A DNA stretch of 64,000 bases from Gymnothorax reevesii (GCA_029721435.1 CM056577.1:29356719-29420718); one strand, 5' to 3'. Positions 42,060 to 55,262 are shown, counted from the stretch's first letter. Translations and numbers: made by a program. Notes: generated by a model from the letters alone, not told the origin.

Positions 42060-43855
42060 ACACAGTGACACATCAGTAGGTGTGGGGCTTCAGTACTTGA
42101 TTCAGAACAGACTGAGATCTTGCGAGGTGTCATGTTTGCCTCAAGCGGACATCTCAGCGTCACCCACGGACACATCATAATAACTCACGCCCATGTGACA
42201 GAAATAAATCATCCAAGAAGCACTGACGACACAATAAGAAAGTTTTAGCTCAGTACTTAGGAATCCGACGATTCTTTTAAGTAAAAATTATTAACTGTAT
42301 TAGGTCACCGTTTCCTTGACGATTAAAATTTAAAATATTAACACACGCCTGTTGGTAATTTTTTTTTTCACTCGACCAAATAGGGAACAAAAATAAAACA
42401 TTAAACCTTAATATAAAAAAATATTGCATATAATATAAAATACGAACAAAGACTTATTTTTTCTCTGGGTAATAAAAAGTTTTTTTTTTTTTTTTGATGC
42501 CAGATTTGATGCCAGACGGGCTCTAGTTTCACTGCAGACACACAATCCCACTCATCCCGTTTGCCTTCGCAATCTTTTTTTCTTTTTTTAGCGCGCAACA
42601 CATCGCCACCCCGTGAAAGCATGCTCGTGACTTCAACAGACCACGTTGAAAGTCACGCACACTCTTCCCAACGTTACCGTCATTTTCCTCGCAATCTCAG
42701 ACAGACAGACAGACAGACAGACAGACTCGCATTGTTTCCAAAGTACCACCAAATCCCCTCCCGCCTCAGGTATCAGACTGCAGTGGCAGGGCTACAATGT
42801 AAGGATTGCGCAAGTAGGTCTCGCAGCAAGAGCCGCCATCACCAAACAATGCCACAAAATAAGCCCAACCGAAGTACTGGCAAATGCACCCCCACCACAT
42901 CTCTTTTCCTCCTTTCCGTTTTTTATAAACAGAAAACTCATCCGTTCCCTCCGTACACAAACACAGCATAGCCTCCTGCTGTACCCAATTACCCACAATC
43001 CCCCTGGAGAGCCGCGATTCGCAGAATCGCATGCTCCCAGCCCTGACCCCCCTCACTGACTTCAGCAGTCTCTGGCCCCCTCCTATTTTTTTCCTTGCAA
43101 GCCAGACCGCTCCACGCTCCACTGTTGATGTTTCCTGCTTTTTCAAGCCCCCTGGAGAGGACTTATGTAACCCCGAAACAAAACACCCACCTCCCCAGAC
43201 CTACTACCCCCTCCCAAAGAAAGCAAAAGAAAGGGAATATTGTTGGGCCAATAGGAGCGAATTCTCTCAGGACAGCTGTTACATTAATCTCAATAAGATT
43301 CAGTTTAATCCGGAAGTCTCTGGTTTATTCATCGAGGCCGCAATAAAAATTAAACGGTAGCCACAAAGAGCCAGTCAAAGATTCACAATTTGAAAACGAT
43401 CACAGGCCAGTATATCACACAAAGAAAGCCAGTCTTGCTGACCGAAAAAACGGAATTCTTCCTCGAGGGTTTCTGGGATGACAAATGCCAAACTGACACC
43501 AATATCTAGGTCTTCAGGCTTCATTTCAGTGGTAAAGCACTCCAAGAATTGGCCCACACATGACAGGGGGGAGGGTTGGGGGTTCACAAAATGAAGGATT
43601 AGAATATGGATATTACCATCTACCGATGGACTAACCCCCCAATACCTGCTCAGGTTTGTGGGGTAGAGCTTATTGCAGGGGGCCGCCAAGCCAATCTTGA
43701 CATGGAGATTAAAAAAATAAAATTTGAAGTATGTATTATGATTGGTCATTATAAGTGGAAAACTCATTGTAATATATTGCTAAACTGTAAAAATGTAAAT
43801 AATTATGTATATATGTATTATGTATTCAAATAAATACATTGAAACTAATTTATAC
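42060..43855. other. nrbp2 intron 1, no recognised gene
   Basis: Contains T-runs at 42361 and 42480, an ACAGACAGACAG run at 42699-42726 and a C/T-rich stretch at 42880-43230. The overlapping open frames on both strands have no recognisable family. There is no match to the expected first nrbp2 exon. Confidence 0.5.
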
Positions 43856-43861
43856 TATTGT

Positions 43862-44260
43862 TGTCATTCCGTGACAATTTGCCTCTTGTAATTCCGTGAC
43901 ATTGACTTTTGAAATTTCTTGCCCATAAAGCAGGGTTTAAGTCAATATTTGTTTCTATAACTGACAGTATTAACAAAAAACACCTTAAATATGAACATAT
44001 TGAAGTTTCATAACTTAACTATGATAGGAACATCACTTTCTGGATAGTTAAACACAACATTAAAAAAACCACGTCAATTTTAATTGATTCCGTGACGGAG
44101 TAGTTTTTGCTTGTTGAAAATTCCTCAAAAAATATATTTTCACTTAATAATATTAAAGAACAAGTTAATACCTTCAATATGACACATCATACTTGTTTTT
44201 CCCTTATTTAGTCGTAGAGTTACCACCCAAAATGTAATGGGACTGTAATTCCGTGACAGC
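43862..44260. repeat. repeat with four ATTCCGTGAC motifs
   Basis: ATTCCGTGAC occurs at 43866, 43891, 44087 and 44248, always in the same orientation, the last three followed or preceded by TTGA/TGTA-like text. The spacing is irregular. It may be a decayed transposon or an old repeat; the family is not known to me. Confidence 0.5.
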
Positions 44261-44394
44261 TTGGCAGCCCCCTGCAGCATCCAATGGGCAAAAGGCAGGT
44301 ACACATCCAAGACTGCAAGGCAATCATGAGTGAGCTTCAAATGGCATGTACTCACACTCTCTTACCCTTGGTCAATATACAACCTCTAATTAGA

Positions 44395-44510
44395 CTGGCA
44401 TGCATGTCTTTGGCCTGTGGGGAGAAACCAGAGAACCCACAGAAATCCCATGCACTCAGGGAGAGAACAGGCTAACTCCGCACAGAAAGCCTCCAACACC
44501 AGATTTGAAC
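44395..44510 (+). repeat. common teleost interspersed repeat fragment
   Basis: GCATGTCTTTGGCCTGTGGG, AACCAGAGAACCCACAGAAA and GAGAGAACAGGCTAACTCCG follow the very common fish repeat with GGAGGAAACCGGAGTACCC-type text. It is partial and diverged; the class is not assigned. Confidence 0.5.
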
Positions 44511-45492
44511 GAACAGTTGTCATTTGTGAGCCATACAGTCATTTGAAACAACTTTATTTTTCCACTCGAAATATCATAAAATGCCCAAAGGAATCGGTAA
44601 GACACTTTTTTTTTTTTTTTTTTCTGCGAGCCTGTTGATCAGTTGGACCCAAGAGGGCCGTAACGCCGTTACGCCCTTACTGAACCCTGCGTCATACTCA
44701 AGTGTACACGATATCCCAGGGTCATTGGCAACAGTAAAGTTACTGTGCAGTTGTCAGGAAACAAAAGGGGCGAGAATCTAAACCGCGTTTTGTCAGTTGT
44801 TCATCTTCAGTTGTCCGTGCGAAGAACTGCTGATTCTCTGTTTGAAGATTCGCAGCTCGCTGATTATGCCAAAGGTACTCCAAGGTACTCCTCCTGCGGG
44901 AGTCATAAAACGAAGGAGGACGGGGACGAATCGCTGCCAAAAGCTGAAGAATAGATTTATTTTTTTTATTCCCCCTGCACCTAGGGAAGTGACCTTTATT
45001 TTATGACTTTATGATTACGTTTACAGTTTTATTACATCAATTCAGTCACGTATCCTGTCAATATGCATTAATTTGCTTTTTTTCACCTCTCCCCTCGTTT
45101 GTGAGTTCCTGGCAAAGCCAATTTAGAAAATAAACACCCAAACACAGCCTGCTGCAGTGAGGCTTTAAACGACACTTGAATTGGAGCCAGACTGCGACCG
45201 GACAATCACACTTTTAACGAATCGGGGGGAGTGGACAGGGCCGCACCTCACACACTGCCGTATTCCCGTCCTCCTTTGGTGAGCCACGAATCGGGCTGGA
45301 GTCGCGTTCTATTTTCAACAAAGCACAAGAATTACAGCCACTTTCTCATTACAAGCTTAAGTAGGCAAACGAGTTTCGTAAGTACATACCATGTCAGCGT
45401 CTAGACCATTTCATTACAACAAAAAGATGAAGCACAACAGGTTAAGATAACCAAGTAAATAAGTGAGTAAACAAATTTAAATGCAACCAGGT

Positions 45493-45990
45493 TTTCTTTT
45501 TTTTTTTTTATAAATGTGGTATCTCCAATCTCACCCAAACCTGGAATGCCCAGTCCAGGTGCTAAATACGAGGCTTGCTCATATGCAACCCCCTGTCACC
45601 AGCTCAGGAGAGAGACAGTTTGCAGCTCTCCTCCAAAGCACGTGCCTGTCAGCCCCTACATCTTTACACTCATTGGTCAAAACGATTGAAAGTTCAGAAG
45701 GAGGGCAGACGATACCCGAACATGAGCAAGCTCAGAATCTCACTGACGAGCGCCCGGCTGGCCAACAGGAGGCTCTTGAGCAATGAGCAAGGCAATCATT
45801 TTTAATTTCCCTTCCCAGCAGCCCCTCCTCAATTTGCATTCCCACAGCACTTTAGCCAATCATGCGCTGTTCTGAAAAAGCTGCCGATCACTGCTGGTTG
45901 GTACGACCAGGGATCGAACCTGCACCGTAGTAGTCACTACTGCATCGCAATTGCAGCGCCTTAACAGAGCGAGCTAACCCGGCCGCGGCA
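45493..45990 (-). mobile_element. tRNA-derived SINE, copy 3
   Basis: On the minus strand the head has GGGTTAGCTCGCTCTGTTAA (A box) and GGTTCGATC (B box, 45912-45920). The tail TGAGATTGGAGATACCACAT ends in an A-run. It is the same family as 10087 and 30601, and lies in intron 1. Confidence 0.85.
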
Positions 45991-45994
45991 AACA

Positions 45995-47005
45995 GGTTTT
46001 CTAACCCTGCTTATTTGAAGGGGTCATACAATGTATTTTCGTTTTTCCGTCTCCTTCCGTGTATAACATCGTTTTTTTGCATGCAAAACCTCAGCTATGT
46101 TACAATGCCCAAAATCAACGCTACAGTCAGTTATTCTCTAAAACAGAACCAGAGGAAATGACTCGTTTGTAGACCAGCCTTCTCTTCTGTAACATGCCCA
46201 TGTCCTGATGTAACACATTTGCATAATGGCCGTCCAGCAGCTAGTCTGGCATGACTTCGAACGAAGTTAGGTAGAGCAGAGACCGGCAAGTCTGGTTAGT
46301 ACGGACTGCCATATCAAGAAGCAAATAAAAAATGTTCGCTTCACATGAATTTCTTGAGAGAGTGAAAAATCAGTGGTTTCAGAGCCATACAACCCCAATC
46401 ATTTATTACGCTCCCCCCATTTAATGGACCACTGCTTTCTGAACCGCTGCTGGCCAATCACAACAGAGAGGGCCTAAAAGGAGGCGGGCTTTTGACAGAC
46501 CGGAGCAAAAACAGCCTGTTTTAGGTTGAGTGGGCCTGAGGTGCTGCACACACAGCCTGTACGGCAATAACTAGAGGCTTATTAACCATAAAATCATGCA
46601 AATGTTTGTAAATAGGCCACAAAAAAGAAAATATTAAGCTTGGAAATGGGTCAAGTTTCCATCCCCATGAAATATCACTCACAGATTAACCTGTATCCGG
46701 ATCTTCTGTCACCGTCATGGTGCACTTGGACCTTCACCTAGATACAGCAGCTCTTGATTATGCCTCCAGTAATAAAGCCACACTTCTAGTTTACAACTTG
46801 ACAAACTTTATTGACTCAGCCAAAGCTTACTGTGCGCTCTAGCATTGATGCTCTAGACTGGAGATAATTCATACCTTAGGAGAATAGTGCCTTATCTGAT
46901 CATGGCCTGAGCTGTACTTCAAAGACCTCCAGTTTGCACACTCCGTACATCATGAAAGATAAAACAATCTATCAAACAAAACATTCACCAAATTAAGAAT
47001 GCTGA
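45995..47005. other. nrbp2 intron 1, no recognised element
   Basis: Ordinary-looking intronic sequence. No gene, RNA gene or clear repeat is seen. Confidence 0.45.
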
Positions 47006-47011
47006 CGGTTG

Positions 47012-47130
47012 TTACCTGGCCCGTCCCCTAGGGGGCCAGGTAAAGCAATGATCATGTCTGTGTGAGTGTGTGTCTGTCACTCTGTCTGTCAGCCCATGGC
47101 TGGGGCCAGGTCTGCTATCTCTGATTGCCT
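47012..47130 (-). mobile_element. hairpin-ended element J (minus orientation)
   Basis: A hairpin TTACCTGGCCC ... GGGGCCAGGTAA lies at 47012-47043. Going up in coordinate come CTGTCTGTCAGCC-type text (the complement of GACAGACAG) and GGGGCCAGGTCT near 47103, which repeats the hairpin arm at the other end. It is the same design as elements A-I, in the opposite orientation. Confidence 0.6.
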
Positions 47131-48984
47131 TGTTGCTTTATGTTACCTTTATTGATGTTACGGAGCAAAAGCCATTAGCTACCAAATTATTCACAACATA
47201 TTATCAAAGGAATAGCGGAAACTTTATGCAAAACTAAGTAAATTTAAAACAACTCTTACATCCACGCAGTAGAAGTAGAACTAAACGTTAGTGGTTTGCC
47301 AAACTGAATGCTAAAAGAATGTTGCGCTCTTCACAGCCCCCCACCTGAGGTGCCTTTGAAAACATTACAGGTACCATTTCACCTCCGTTCATAAAAACAT
47401 CAGGTGAAAGGACCACACGCATGAGCACACAGACACACCAAGTCTGATTGCAAATCCCCATCCTCCAACTGATTTCAACAGATAAACACATTATCTTAGT
47501 GAACCCGAGCAATTTCCAATTATGGCACCCATGTATAATTCATGAACTTTGCCTCCACGAATGAGATATTTTTCATTATGCAGGAGATTACATTCTGTGA
47601 CGTCCTTATTTGCTCTTTCTGTCAGCTGCGCAAACACACGCTCGTTTTGCCTCCCTCAAATGAATGGCCACTCTACGTTTTATAAAGAACTGCCCTTGGG
47701 TAGATGCCAAAATAAAGGTAACCAATGAAAGGCTTGAGCACAGGTTAGATCATACGCAACGCATGTTTCGAGGGTGCGAACAGGCATTGCTTGGGGATCG
47801 TTTTCAAGTGCCAGATGAATTTTCAAGGTAGCTTCAGATAACATTCAAATGGTAAATGCTAACAGTTTGTTTACGTTTTACTGAGCGGAGAACCGCCAAC
47901 TGCTATCTGCGAGATCAACAATCTTTGTTGACCCACAACACCAGACAAGGCGTGTTGCCTGTAATCCCCGAGTCGACTTGTAACAAAATGAGTAAATGTA
48001 CCATATCACTTACACAAACACAAAAACCCCAGCTCACCAAGTAATCAAACACAAGTACATTAGCGCTGCATCCGATTAAACACAGGTGCGTTGGCTTGTC
48101 ACCCAGTCAAACGCGAGCACATCGGATCTCCTCCCAGTTCTGCTGAAGACCACCACCTCAGAACTTCAGCCATCTTCACTACAAAGTGCAAAAGGGAAGG
48201 TAACAAGACATTTTCCACAGCAGTCAAGGTTTTGCGGGGAACAGATTTGTTACCCGAGAGGAAAGAATGTTAATGTTAGACTGACCTGCTGAGGGTATGC
48301 TTTGAAAAGCACGAAACCAAACTAGTCAAATTGAAGTCTTGGAGGTACGTTAACAGCATCTGAAGTTTTTAGTAGTTTCCTGTCAACCTGAAGCCAATTT
48401 AGCTCTTGGAAAACCTGTGGGCTATTAAACCAATTTAATGATCTAAATCCGTCAAGTGACTGGAATGCACTGGAGAGCAGCAAACACTGCAGCCCTGCAG
48501 GACCGTACTCCAGCACCCGTCCAGTTAAACCGCTATGCATTGTGGGTCATGTTTTAACCGCTAAAGAAAGAGATCAGATTCAGAGAGTGGATGGCGCACA
48601 TGTGGAGCATCTTGTCCTTGTCAAAGAGATCTTTGTCAAGTTACACACTGCATCATGACATCAGTTTCCTGTTCCAATCGTTCCTGGAAGATGACAGCAA
48701 TTCTAGAAAACTCCCTGGAGTCAAAGAAGTTTACCTTCGACACCATCAAGCTCAGAACTGGAGGGAGGGGAGCAAAACTACCCAAGTCAAGAGACGCACC
48801 CAACTGCGTCTAAATGTCGTAAAGGGCTGGCCAGCCCCTCTCCTCAACCCAACAGGAGGGCTAAAAGTGTACTGTAAGGCTTTAGTCAGGGGGAAACCAA
48901 CGGCAGCTTTCAGGAAAATGTGGGGTTTCATTCATTCAGAACATACCAGACTCCTTCACTCGCTCCCTCTCTGCACAGAAGAAC

Positions 48985-49022
<38 letters not shown>

Positions 49023-49620
49023 GGAGAGAGGGAAGGAAAGATCAAAACAGGCACAAACACATAACAAGTTTCCTGCCTGGTCTGGTTATTGGGCAATAGT
49101 GCGGGGCACAGTGAGGCACTGTTACAGTTTTTTTTGTAGAAGCCACACCCACAATTTTAATAGAAACCAGCTAGGAGCCAGGCATCCGCCATCAACGCCG
49201 GCCCCTCAAACATTACATAACACAGTTAGGATCTGACCAGGCCGGACCCAGATGGAGTCAGCTAATTTGGGTGCGGCGGCCCCCTGCTTTTAGCTGATTC
49301 GTGGATTTGGGTAATCAAGGCGGTCTGTCAGAGGGCAAGACACACAACTGACAGCTTCTCTCGGCACCTTGCCTTCCGAGAGCTCCCTTACATCTCACCG
49401 GCTTCCTTTAGACATGCGACACCTTATAATTAAGTCATAACGTATGCCTGCTCAGAGTTTAATGCCTGAAACACCTTTCACTGCGTTATATCACCTTTCC
49501 GTTTCAGAACACTTGATCAATGATGAAATGACGTAATAATGTTGCACAATGTCTGAAGCAGTATTCTCACCAACTTCACAGTACAGCTCCAGGTTCCAAA
49601 GGCATTGACATAGACTGTAT
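47131..49620. other. nrbp2 intron 1, mostly unrecognised; GA tract
   Basis: A (GA)n tract lies at 48989-49032. CTGCAGCCCTGCAGGACCGT at about 48487-48506 resembles a common fish repeat end. A 157-residue open frame at 48591-49064 runs into the GA tract and looks like chance. No gene is supported. Confidence 0.45.
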
Positions 49621-49875
49621 AAACAAGAGCCATCTGGCAATGGCGGATCCCCCCGGCTGTAGGTTGTGTAACCTACAGGTTGTGTGGACAGACGGACGGA
49701 CCGAAACCCCCAAAAGGCGCAACTAGACTATAAGGAGAAGCTCCATACCAAATTTGGTGTTTGTAAGTGGTATAGTTTTCGAGTTCTGGTCCGGAAACAA
49801 TTTTATGACAGACGGACGGACAGACGGATGGACACGCTGATCGCTATATCCCCCCACATTATATGCCGGGGGGAT
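49621..49875 (+). mobile_element. hairpin-ended element H, compact copy
   Basis: Begins AACAAGAGCCATCTGGCAAT with GGCGGATCCCCCCGGC close to the start. It holds one minisatellite-like unit (ACTAGACTATAAGGAGAAG, TTTTCGAGTTCTGGTCCGGA) and ends with GACGGACGGACAGACGGATG and the hairpin TATCCCCCC ... GGGGGGATA (49847-49875). It is the clearest single-copy template for the family: 255 bp. Confidence 0.8.
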
Positions 49876-50267
49876 AAAAAATGGACGAAGCAACTGTGAC
49901 GTCACCCATTGGTTTCAGCATACCATTTAGGAAGCCTCGATTTTGGCAAACTGAACAGCACCATTTTGTCATTTTGAAACCAGATGTGATTCCTATTGGA
50001 CAGCAGCGTGAATTGAATATCCAAGGAGGAGCGAGGGGCGGGTCTACGGGTAGATCTGACCGTATCTGGCAAGGGCCAGAGGATAGCCAAGCCTCTAAAG
50101 CATATTATAATTATTCTAGTCTATTTGGGCCCATAATTTAGAAAAATGAACATGATGATATATCAGGAGACTTAAAACATGGGATGGATACCAAAAAGTA
50201 ATGTGGAAAATCATTATTGAAATAATAAATCAGGTGGGAAAGTTGGGTCATTTTCTCATAAACTTCT

Positions 50268-50462
50268 ATAGCCCTGGTCCTCAAATCATACCCAACGAGG
50301 TCCGAGGACTGCTGGTGTTCCACCCTCCTATTACCTGGGAGTCAGGTGTTAACACAGTCTGGCCAATCAGCGGCACCAACTGTACAATTACTTGCCTGGG
50401 ATAACAGAAAACCTGGGCTGGATTTGGATTCGAGGTCCAGATTTGAGGACCCCTGTTCTATA
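50268..50462. mobile_element. short TIR element, GGTCCTCAAAT ends
   Basis: The left end CCCTGGTCCTCAAATC and the right end GATTTGAGGACCCCTG are inverted. The interior includes TTACCTGGGAGTCAGGTGTT, seen in many fish repeats. A right-end fragment of the same family lies at about 28557-28580. It is non-coding, about 195 bp. Confidence 0.65.
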
Positions 50463-51332
50463 GGATTGAACTTCCGACGTCGCCATCTGCTGGCTATCAA
50501 ATAGAGTGCAAATTTTCGAGATTTCCGCATTGGCCTCAGTTTTCAGACCTGGGTGCTGCATCCACCTTTTTATACAGTCTATTGACAAGCTCAACACCTG
50601 TAAGCGAGCATTAACACATGATGTAATGCCAGGCGCCATCAAAAGCAAAGGCGTTAAGTCCAGGGGTCAGAGAAAATATAAGTGCTAACGTGAGTTTCCT
50701 CAACCCCAGAGCTCAGCCAGCTTTCAGGACAAGTTCATTCTTCTGAATGTAGAACTGAGCAAATTACCAAACCCTGGCAGTTGGAACAGAGGGCTTTTAC
50801 AAATCCAAACTGGGATTTTTACACCACTGTCCACACGCATCCACAGCACACCTTAGCAACCAGTGGTCAAGACATAAAATGGAGGATATCAGGAGTGGAA
50901 AAACAAATCTTTGCTGCTCTTCACTGCCAAATATAGAAGAGCCAACAAGTGCCCAGCCGAGATGGCACCATATGCCTGCACCCTGCCTGACCAAGCACAC
51001 ACAGCGTTGGCGCAGTGATGCCAGCTATACTAGTTTATTGTGGCATATGTGCCCACAGAGGGCATGGCACACAAAACAAGAACCGCAGTCATAGTCTCAC
51101 AGCCGATTCCACAAACCATAAAAACTGACTAAAACAAGCACTTAGTGCCTTGTAATGAGACTCAAAATTATATTTATTCGCAGAAGGTGGGAAATATTAG
51201 CACTTATGTTTATTTTGCAAGCACACCTTAAATCTTTCACTAAGCCCCAGCATCCAAACCAATATTTCTGTCTTCATTAGCTTTTTCCACATTCAGGGGA
51301 AGGTCTGTGGCCAAAAAACGTTTCTTTCTTCG

Positions 51333-51536
51333 CCCCGAGAGCGCTGAAATAAAGTTTTAAAAAATACAAATTTAATTAGCTTGCGCTGTTGAAAACCTAT
51401 CATGTGGCAAGTTGTTTAAAAGAGCTCCCCTGCGGAAGCTCTTTTAAACAAGTCACCGCATGATAGGTTTTCAACAGCTTTGAATTTGATATTTTACATC
51501 ATTGAGTAACTCTATTTGTATTTAGCGCTCCAAGGG
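51333..51536. mobile_element. piggyBac-like MITE, copy (e)
   Basis: The ends read CCCCGAGAGCGCTGAAAT and ATTTAGCGCTCCAAGGG, with CTAA on the right in place of TTAA. The centre is GTTGAAAACCTATCATGTGG ... ATGATAGGTTTTCAACAGC with the GAGCTCCCC/AGCTCTTTT hairpin. About 204 bp, intron 1. Confidence 0.75.
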
Positions 51537-51802
51537 CTAAATGTGCCCTAACCGTGTGACAACACTAAATCTAAAAAAGCAGCAATAATAATACTGCAGA
51601 GAGGACGGATAGAACACTCCACCATTTTATTCCGACTGGCCCCGGCCCCTCAGGAAGAGTGGCTCCCGGGGGACAGCAGAGGCCATTACCATAATGCCGT
51701 TAATTTTCCTGGCTTTACTCGCAGGCCTGTCAATCAAGGTATCTGCAATCCGCCTCGGACACAACTCACATTATTAACAACACATGGCCATCAGCTCAGC
51801 CT

Positions 51803-51952
51803 GGTGGGGGGGGGGGGTCACCTGGCATGAGACTGGGGCATCATGCAGCTCTGAGCAATGCCATATGGCAGCGAGAGAGAGAGAGAGCGAGAGAGAGAGA
51901 GAGAGAGAGAGGGATTGCGAGAGAGAGGGAGGGTAGGAAGAGAGAGAGAGTG
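51803..51952. repeat. poly-G run and GA microsatellites
   Basis: A run of about 12 G at 51807-51818 is followed by GAGA tracts at 51871-51910 and 51939-51952. Simple sequence, no gene. Confidence 0.85.
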
Positions 51953-52662
51953 TTAGCACAGAGCAGCACAGTGACGTAATGGCAGCTGGTCAGCAGGTCT
52001 CTGTGTTGCTCCTCTAGCCAAAAAGCAGCTCTGTCACAGTCACTGCAGCAATATGGGAGGGGGGTGGGAGGATCCCAAACAAAAGGCATTGTTACCCCCG
52101 CCCCAACAGGACTGGAGCCAAGGAACAGCTGAGTAAAGGCTGTTTTATACTTGAAAGACAAATTTCTGTCGACTGTGCATGGGGATAAAATAATCCCAGA
52201 GAAACACAGAAAAAAATGTTGTCCGAGGGAGTTTTGTCATTCACAGAAAGATTGGATGGTTATGGTAATAAAGAAATAACCAACACTTTTCTGAAGACGT
52301 CTATGGACATGCAGTATGTCTTGAATTAAAATGGCCTTGAGAGAGGCCTGCCCTGCCAATCATGTGTCCCAGGGAAGGTCACTGAAGCAGAAAGCCGCCA
52401 TTGTGGCTCCTTGTGACGTGTCCTTCCAGGTTTGAACAGTAGTTATGGCGGTGTAAGGAAAGTCTGAGGGCCAAATTTAACTATGACCTTCATCATGTGC
52501 AAACCCTGCGGCACTCACAAAACTCATAATGTGCCAACTGATTGGTGGAAAACAAATATTCTGGTCCAATCATTGGTTATGTTACTGGATTTTGTGAGCT
52601 GAAGAGCTTTGCACACATTAAAAGTCTAAGGAAATGAGGCCCTCAGTGTCCAAGGCCATTAA

Positions 52663-52858
52663 CCCTTAGAGTACTGAAATACATTTTTTTTTTTAAATTA
52701 TAAATTAAATGATCTTGTGCTGTTGAAAACCTATCATGTGGCTACTTGTTTAAAAGTGCTCTTCGAAACAAGTAGCCACATGACAGGTTTTCAACAGAAT
52801 CTGATTTTGATATCTAACATCATCGGGCAACTATAGTTGCCTATCGCGTTCAAAAGGT
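52663..52858. mobile_element. piggyBac-like MITE, copy (f)
   Basis: The left end TTAA-CCCTTAGAGTACTGAAAT (TTAA 52659-52662) is intact. The centre CCTATCATGTGGCTACTTGT against ACAAGTAGCCACATGACAGG pairs well. The right end CTATCGCGTTCAAAAGG is diverged. About 195 bp. Confidence 0.75.
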
Positions 52859-52859
52859 T

Positions 52860-54740
52860 TGTACGTGGCTCAGACACGCAGAGTAACAAAGGAACGATGA
52901 ATGTAAAGAACTCCGAAAAATGCCCCCAAATAAACAAAAAGAATATTCATTTTTCCTCATTATTCAAAGTATGCAGACAACCTGCAATGCAAAGGAACCA
53001 CGGAGCAGACAGTCATCCCTAACTAGCTATCGCACCTGCGACTTGCATTGACAGGAAACTGACTCCTCCACTAGATCAGGCCCAAGTTACATGCAAATGG
53101 GCAGTTAAAGTAATTTTTTTCGTCGCTGATCATCTGAGTAACTCCAAGCATTTAACTGGAGCAACAGTTCAAAGAATGCAGTACTAAGCAAATTTTCAAA
53201 ACTTCCTGTTTAGGGGTACGAAACTCTCCAGTGTAAATATATTCATTCTCTCGAAGCGTTTTTCCTGTGCGCATTAGCAATTCCCTTCGTGTTCCTCGGG
53301 CAGGGTGTGCACACTGTGCTCAAAGGCTGTCCTTGTATAGACCACCAAACTCTCTCACACATTCATAAATCCAGCGGAGGGCGATGACATAAATCTCATA
53401 TCACTTCAGACGCGGTTTAATGTTTCTGTAAATCATCTCACGACTTCTGGGAAATAAAATCTGAACCAACTCTGTTGGAAAGTTTCACAATTTAGACCTG
53501 ATTTTAACCCTGTCAAAACTGAATACAGTAATACAAATTAGTTACCCATTAGATACATGTCATTTTTGAGACTTAAAAAAATCATTTTGGACAACTGTAA
53601 TTTCAGCAAAATTATTTATTTGGAAAACAGAAAGTGTCCCAGGTAGTATTTTACAGTGAGAGACATGCATCCCTACAGTACTGAACATATGTTGTGGGAT
53701 ATGTGTGTCCTCTGAGCACTGAAAGGGATAAACACATGTTCAATTAAAAGGCTAGAGCAGGTTTGCAAGATTTATTTGCTGATTTTGATATACAATATGA
53801 AAAAAGAAGCAATTTCATGTGACCACCATTTCAGAATTTGGAATATTTTTTACTACAGCACTTCTAATTTTACACGTATGCAGCACATTATAGAAGTCAC
53901 ACAAATCTCCAGTCTAATGCCTACAGAAGAAAAGCATCACAATGACAATCTTCATAAAATCAGAATAGCTACAGCCACAGGGAAGAGGTCACTGTGGACC
54001 AATCACAGGCAGTTCACTAATAACGTTTTAATTTTCCTATCCATTTTACCAGGAACTCCCCATCGAGAGTAACATTCTCTTTCGCCAGGGGGGACTGGTT
54101 CGAGACCAGGAAGAAAGATCTAGTTCTTAATTAAAATCAGGATATTTAAAATTAAGAACCACAGCCAAGACCTAAAGCTTCTCTGTGCATGGTGAGTGTG
54201 TTATCAGTCTTTTCTCATAGTTCACATTCTGTGCTCTCGGCTGCTGCCACTGTAACAGCATGACTGCATTACCGCTGCGGTCAGTTAGTCTGCTTGCTTG
54301 GCCATTACCTGATGGTACAATCATTTTTTGGCCACACTCTTCAAAACTTAAACCAGAGTTTCAATACATGGCAACGCTCATGAAAGAAAGGGTGAATGCA
54401 TTCTAAGAGACAAGAACTCGCTGGCCAACCGCTAAGATGACAGGGGACCTCAAAAAACTGACTTTGAAATGAATACCTCCACCGTTCAACGCGTTTGGGC
54501 ATTTTTTACGCTGACGCATTAGTGTTTTGGTACATTTTTCACATGGTTGTTTACCTTGTTCAGTAATGTTGAAAATACAGCACACTGTGTTTTGTTCTCA
54601 GATTGACTTTCTGACTCCTCTGTTCTGCAGGAAACCCAAGTCTGGCACCAGCCTTCCGTGGAGAGCACCTTCAGGGGCCCAGGCAGTGTACGAATAGGAA
54701 AGGGAGTGGTGCTGTGTGAATGAGTGTGAGCGCGCGAGAA
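52860..54740. other. nrbp2 intron 1, no recognised element
   Basis: AT-rich sequence with no supported gene or repeat. The open frame at 53776-54072 has no recognisable features. Confidence 0.45.
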
Positions 54741-55108
54741 TGCATGTGCGTGTGTGTGTGTGTGTGTGCTTTTGAATGTCTAATGACGTTCTGACAAAAA
54801 CAAGTATACAACATATTATAAATACAACAAATTTTTATCCATACATGGACACTTTCCAGTCCTCACAAGCTAACACTGCTATTGTAGGGCTAAGGGCTGA
54901 GGTTGGAGTTAGTTTAAGGTTAGGGTTAGGCATGAGGTTTAATGGTTAACGTCAGCATACAGGGTAAGGGAATGCATGCAAGTCCATGGGATGTCGCCAC
55001 AAAATATGAAAACATCAAACATCAGAGTATGGGTGAGTGAATGTGTGATGAGTAGGCTGGTGCACCTGTGTGCGTGCGCGTGTGCGTGTGCGTGTGTGTG
55101 TGTGTGAA

Positions 55109-55140
<32 letters not shown>

Positions 55141-55169
55141 GATGAGTATGAGTTACATAAGTGAGTCCA

Positions 55170-55205
<36 letters not shown>

Positions 55206-55262
55206 TGGGTGTGTGTGTGCGCGCGCGCGCGTGCGTGCGTGTGTGTGTGTGTGTGTGAGAGA
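54741..55262. repeat. (GT)n, (GA)n and (GC)n microsatellite cluster
   Basis: GT tracts lie at 54750-54769, 55077-55106, 55172-55218 and 55238-55257, a GA tract at 55107-55140, and GCGCGCGCGCGTGCGTGCGT at about 55219-55238. The open frames on both strands here are translations of these repeats. Confidence 0.95.

Noticed and set aside
48591..49064. 157-residue open frame on the plus strand
   Set aside because: It ends in the (GA)n microsatellite, has no recognisable domain or splice context and lies inside nrbp2 intron 1.
54916..54932. Telomere-like GGTTAGGGTTAGG
   Set aside because: Only two units; too short to indicate an interstitial telomere.
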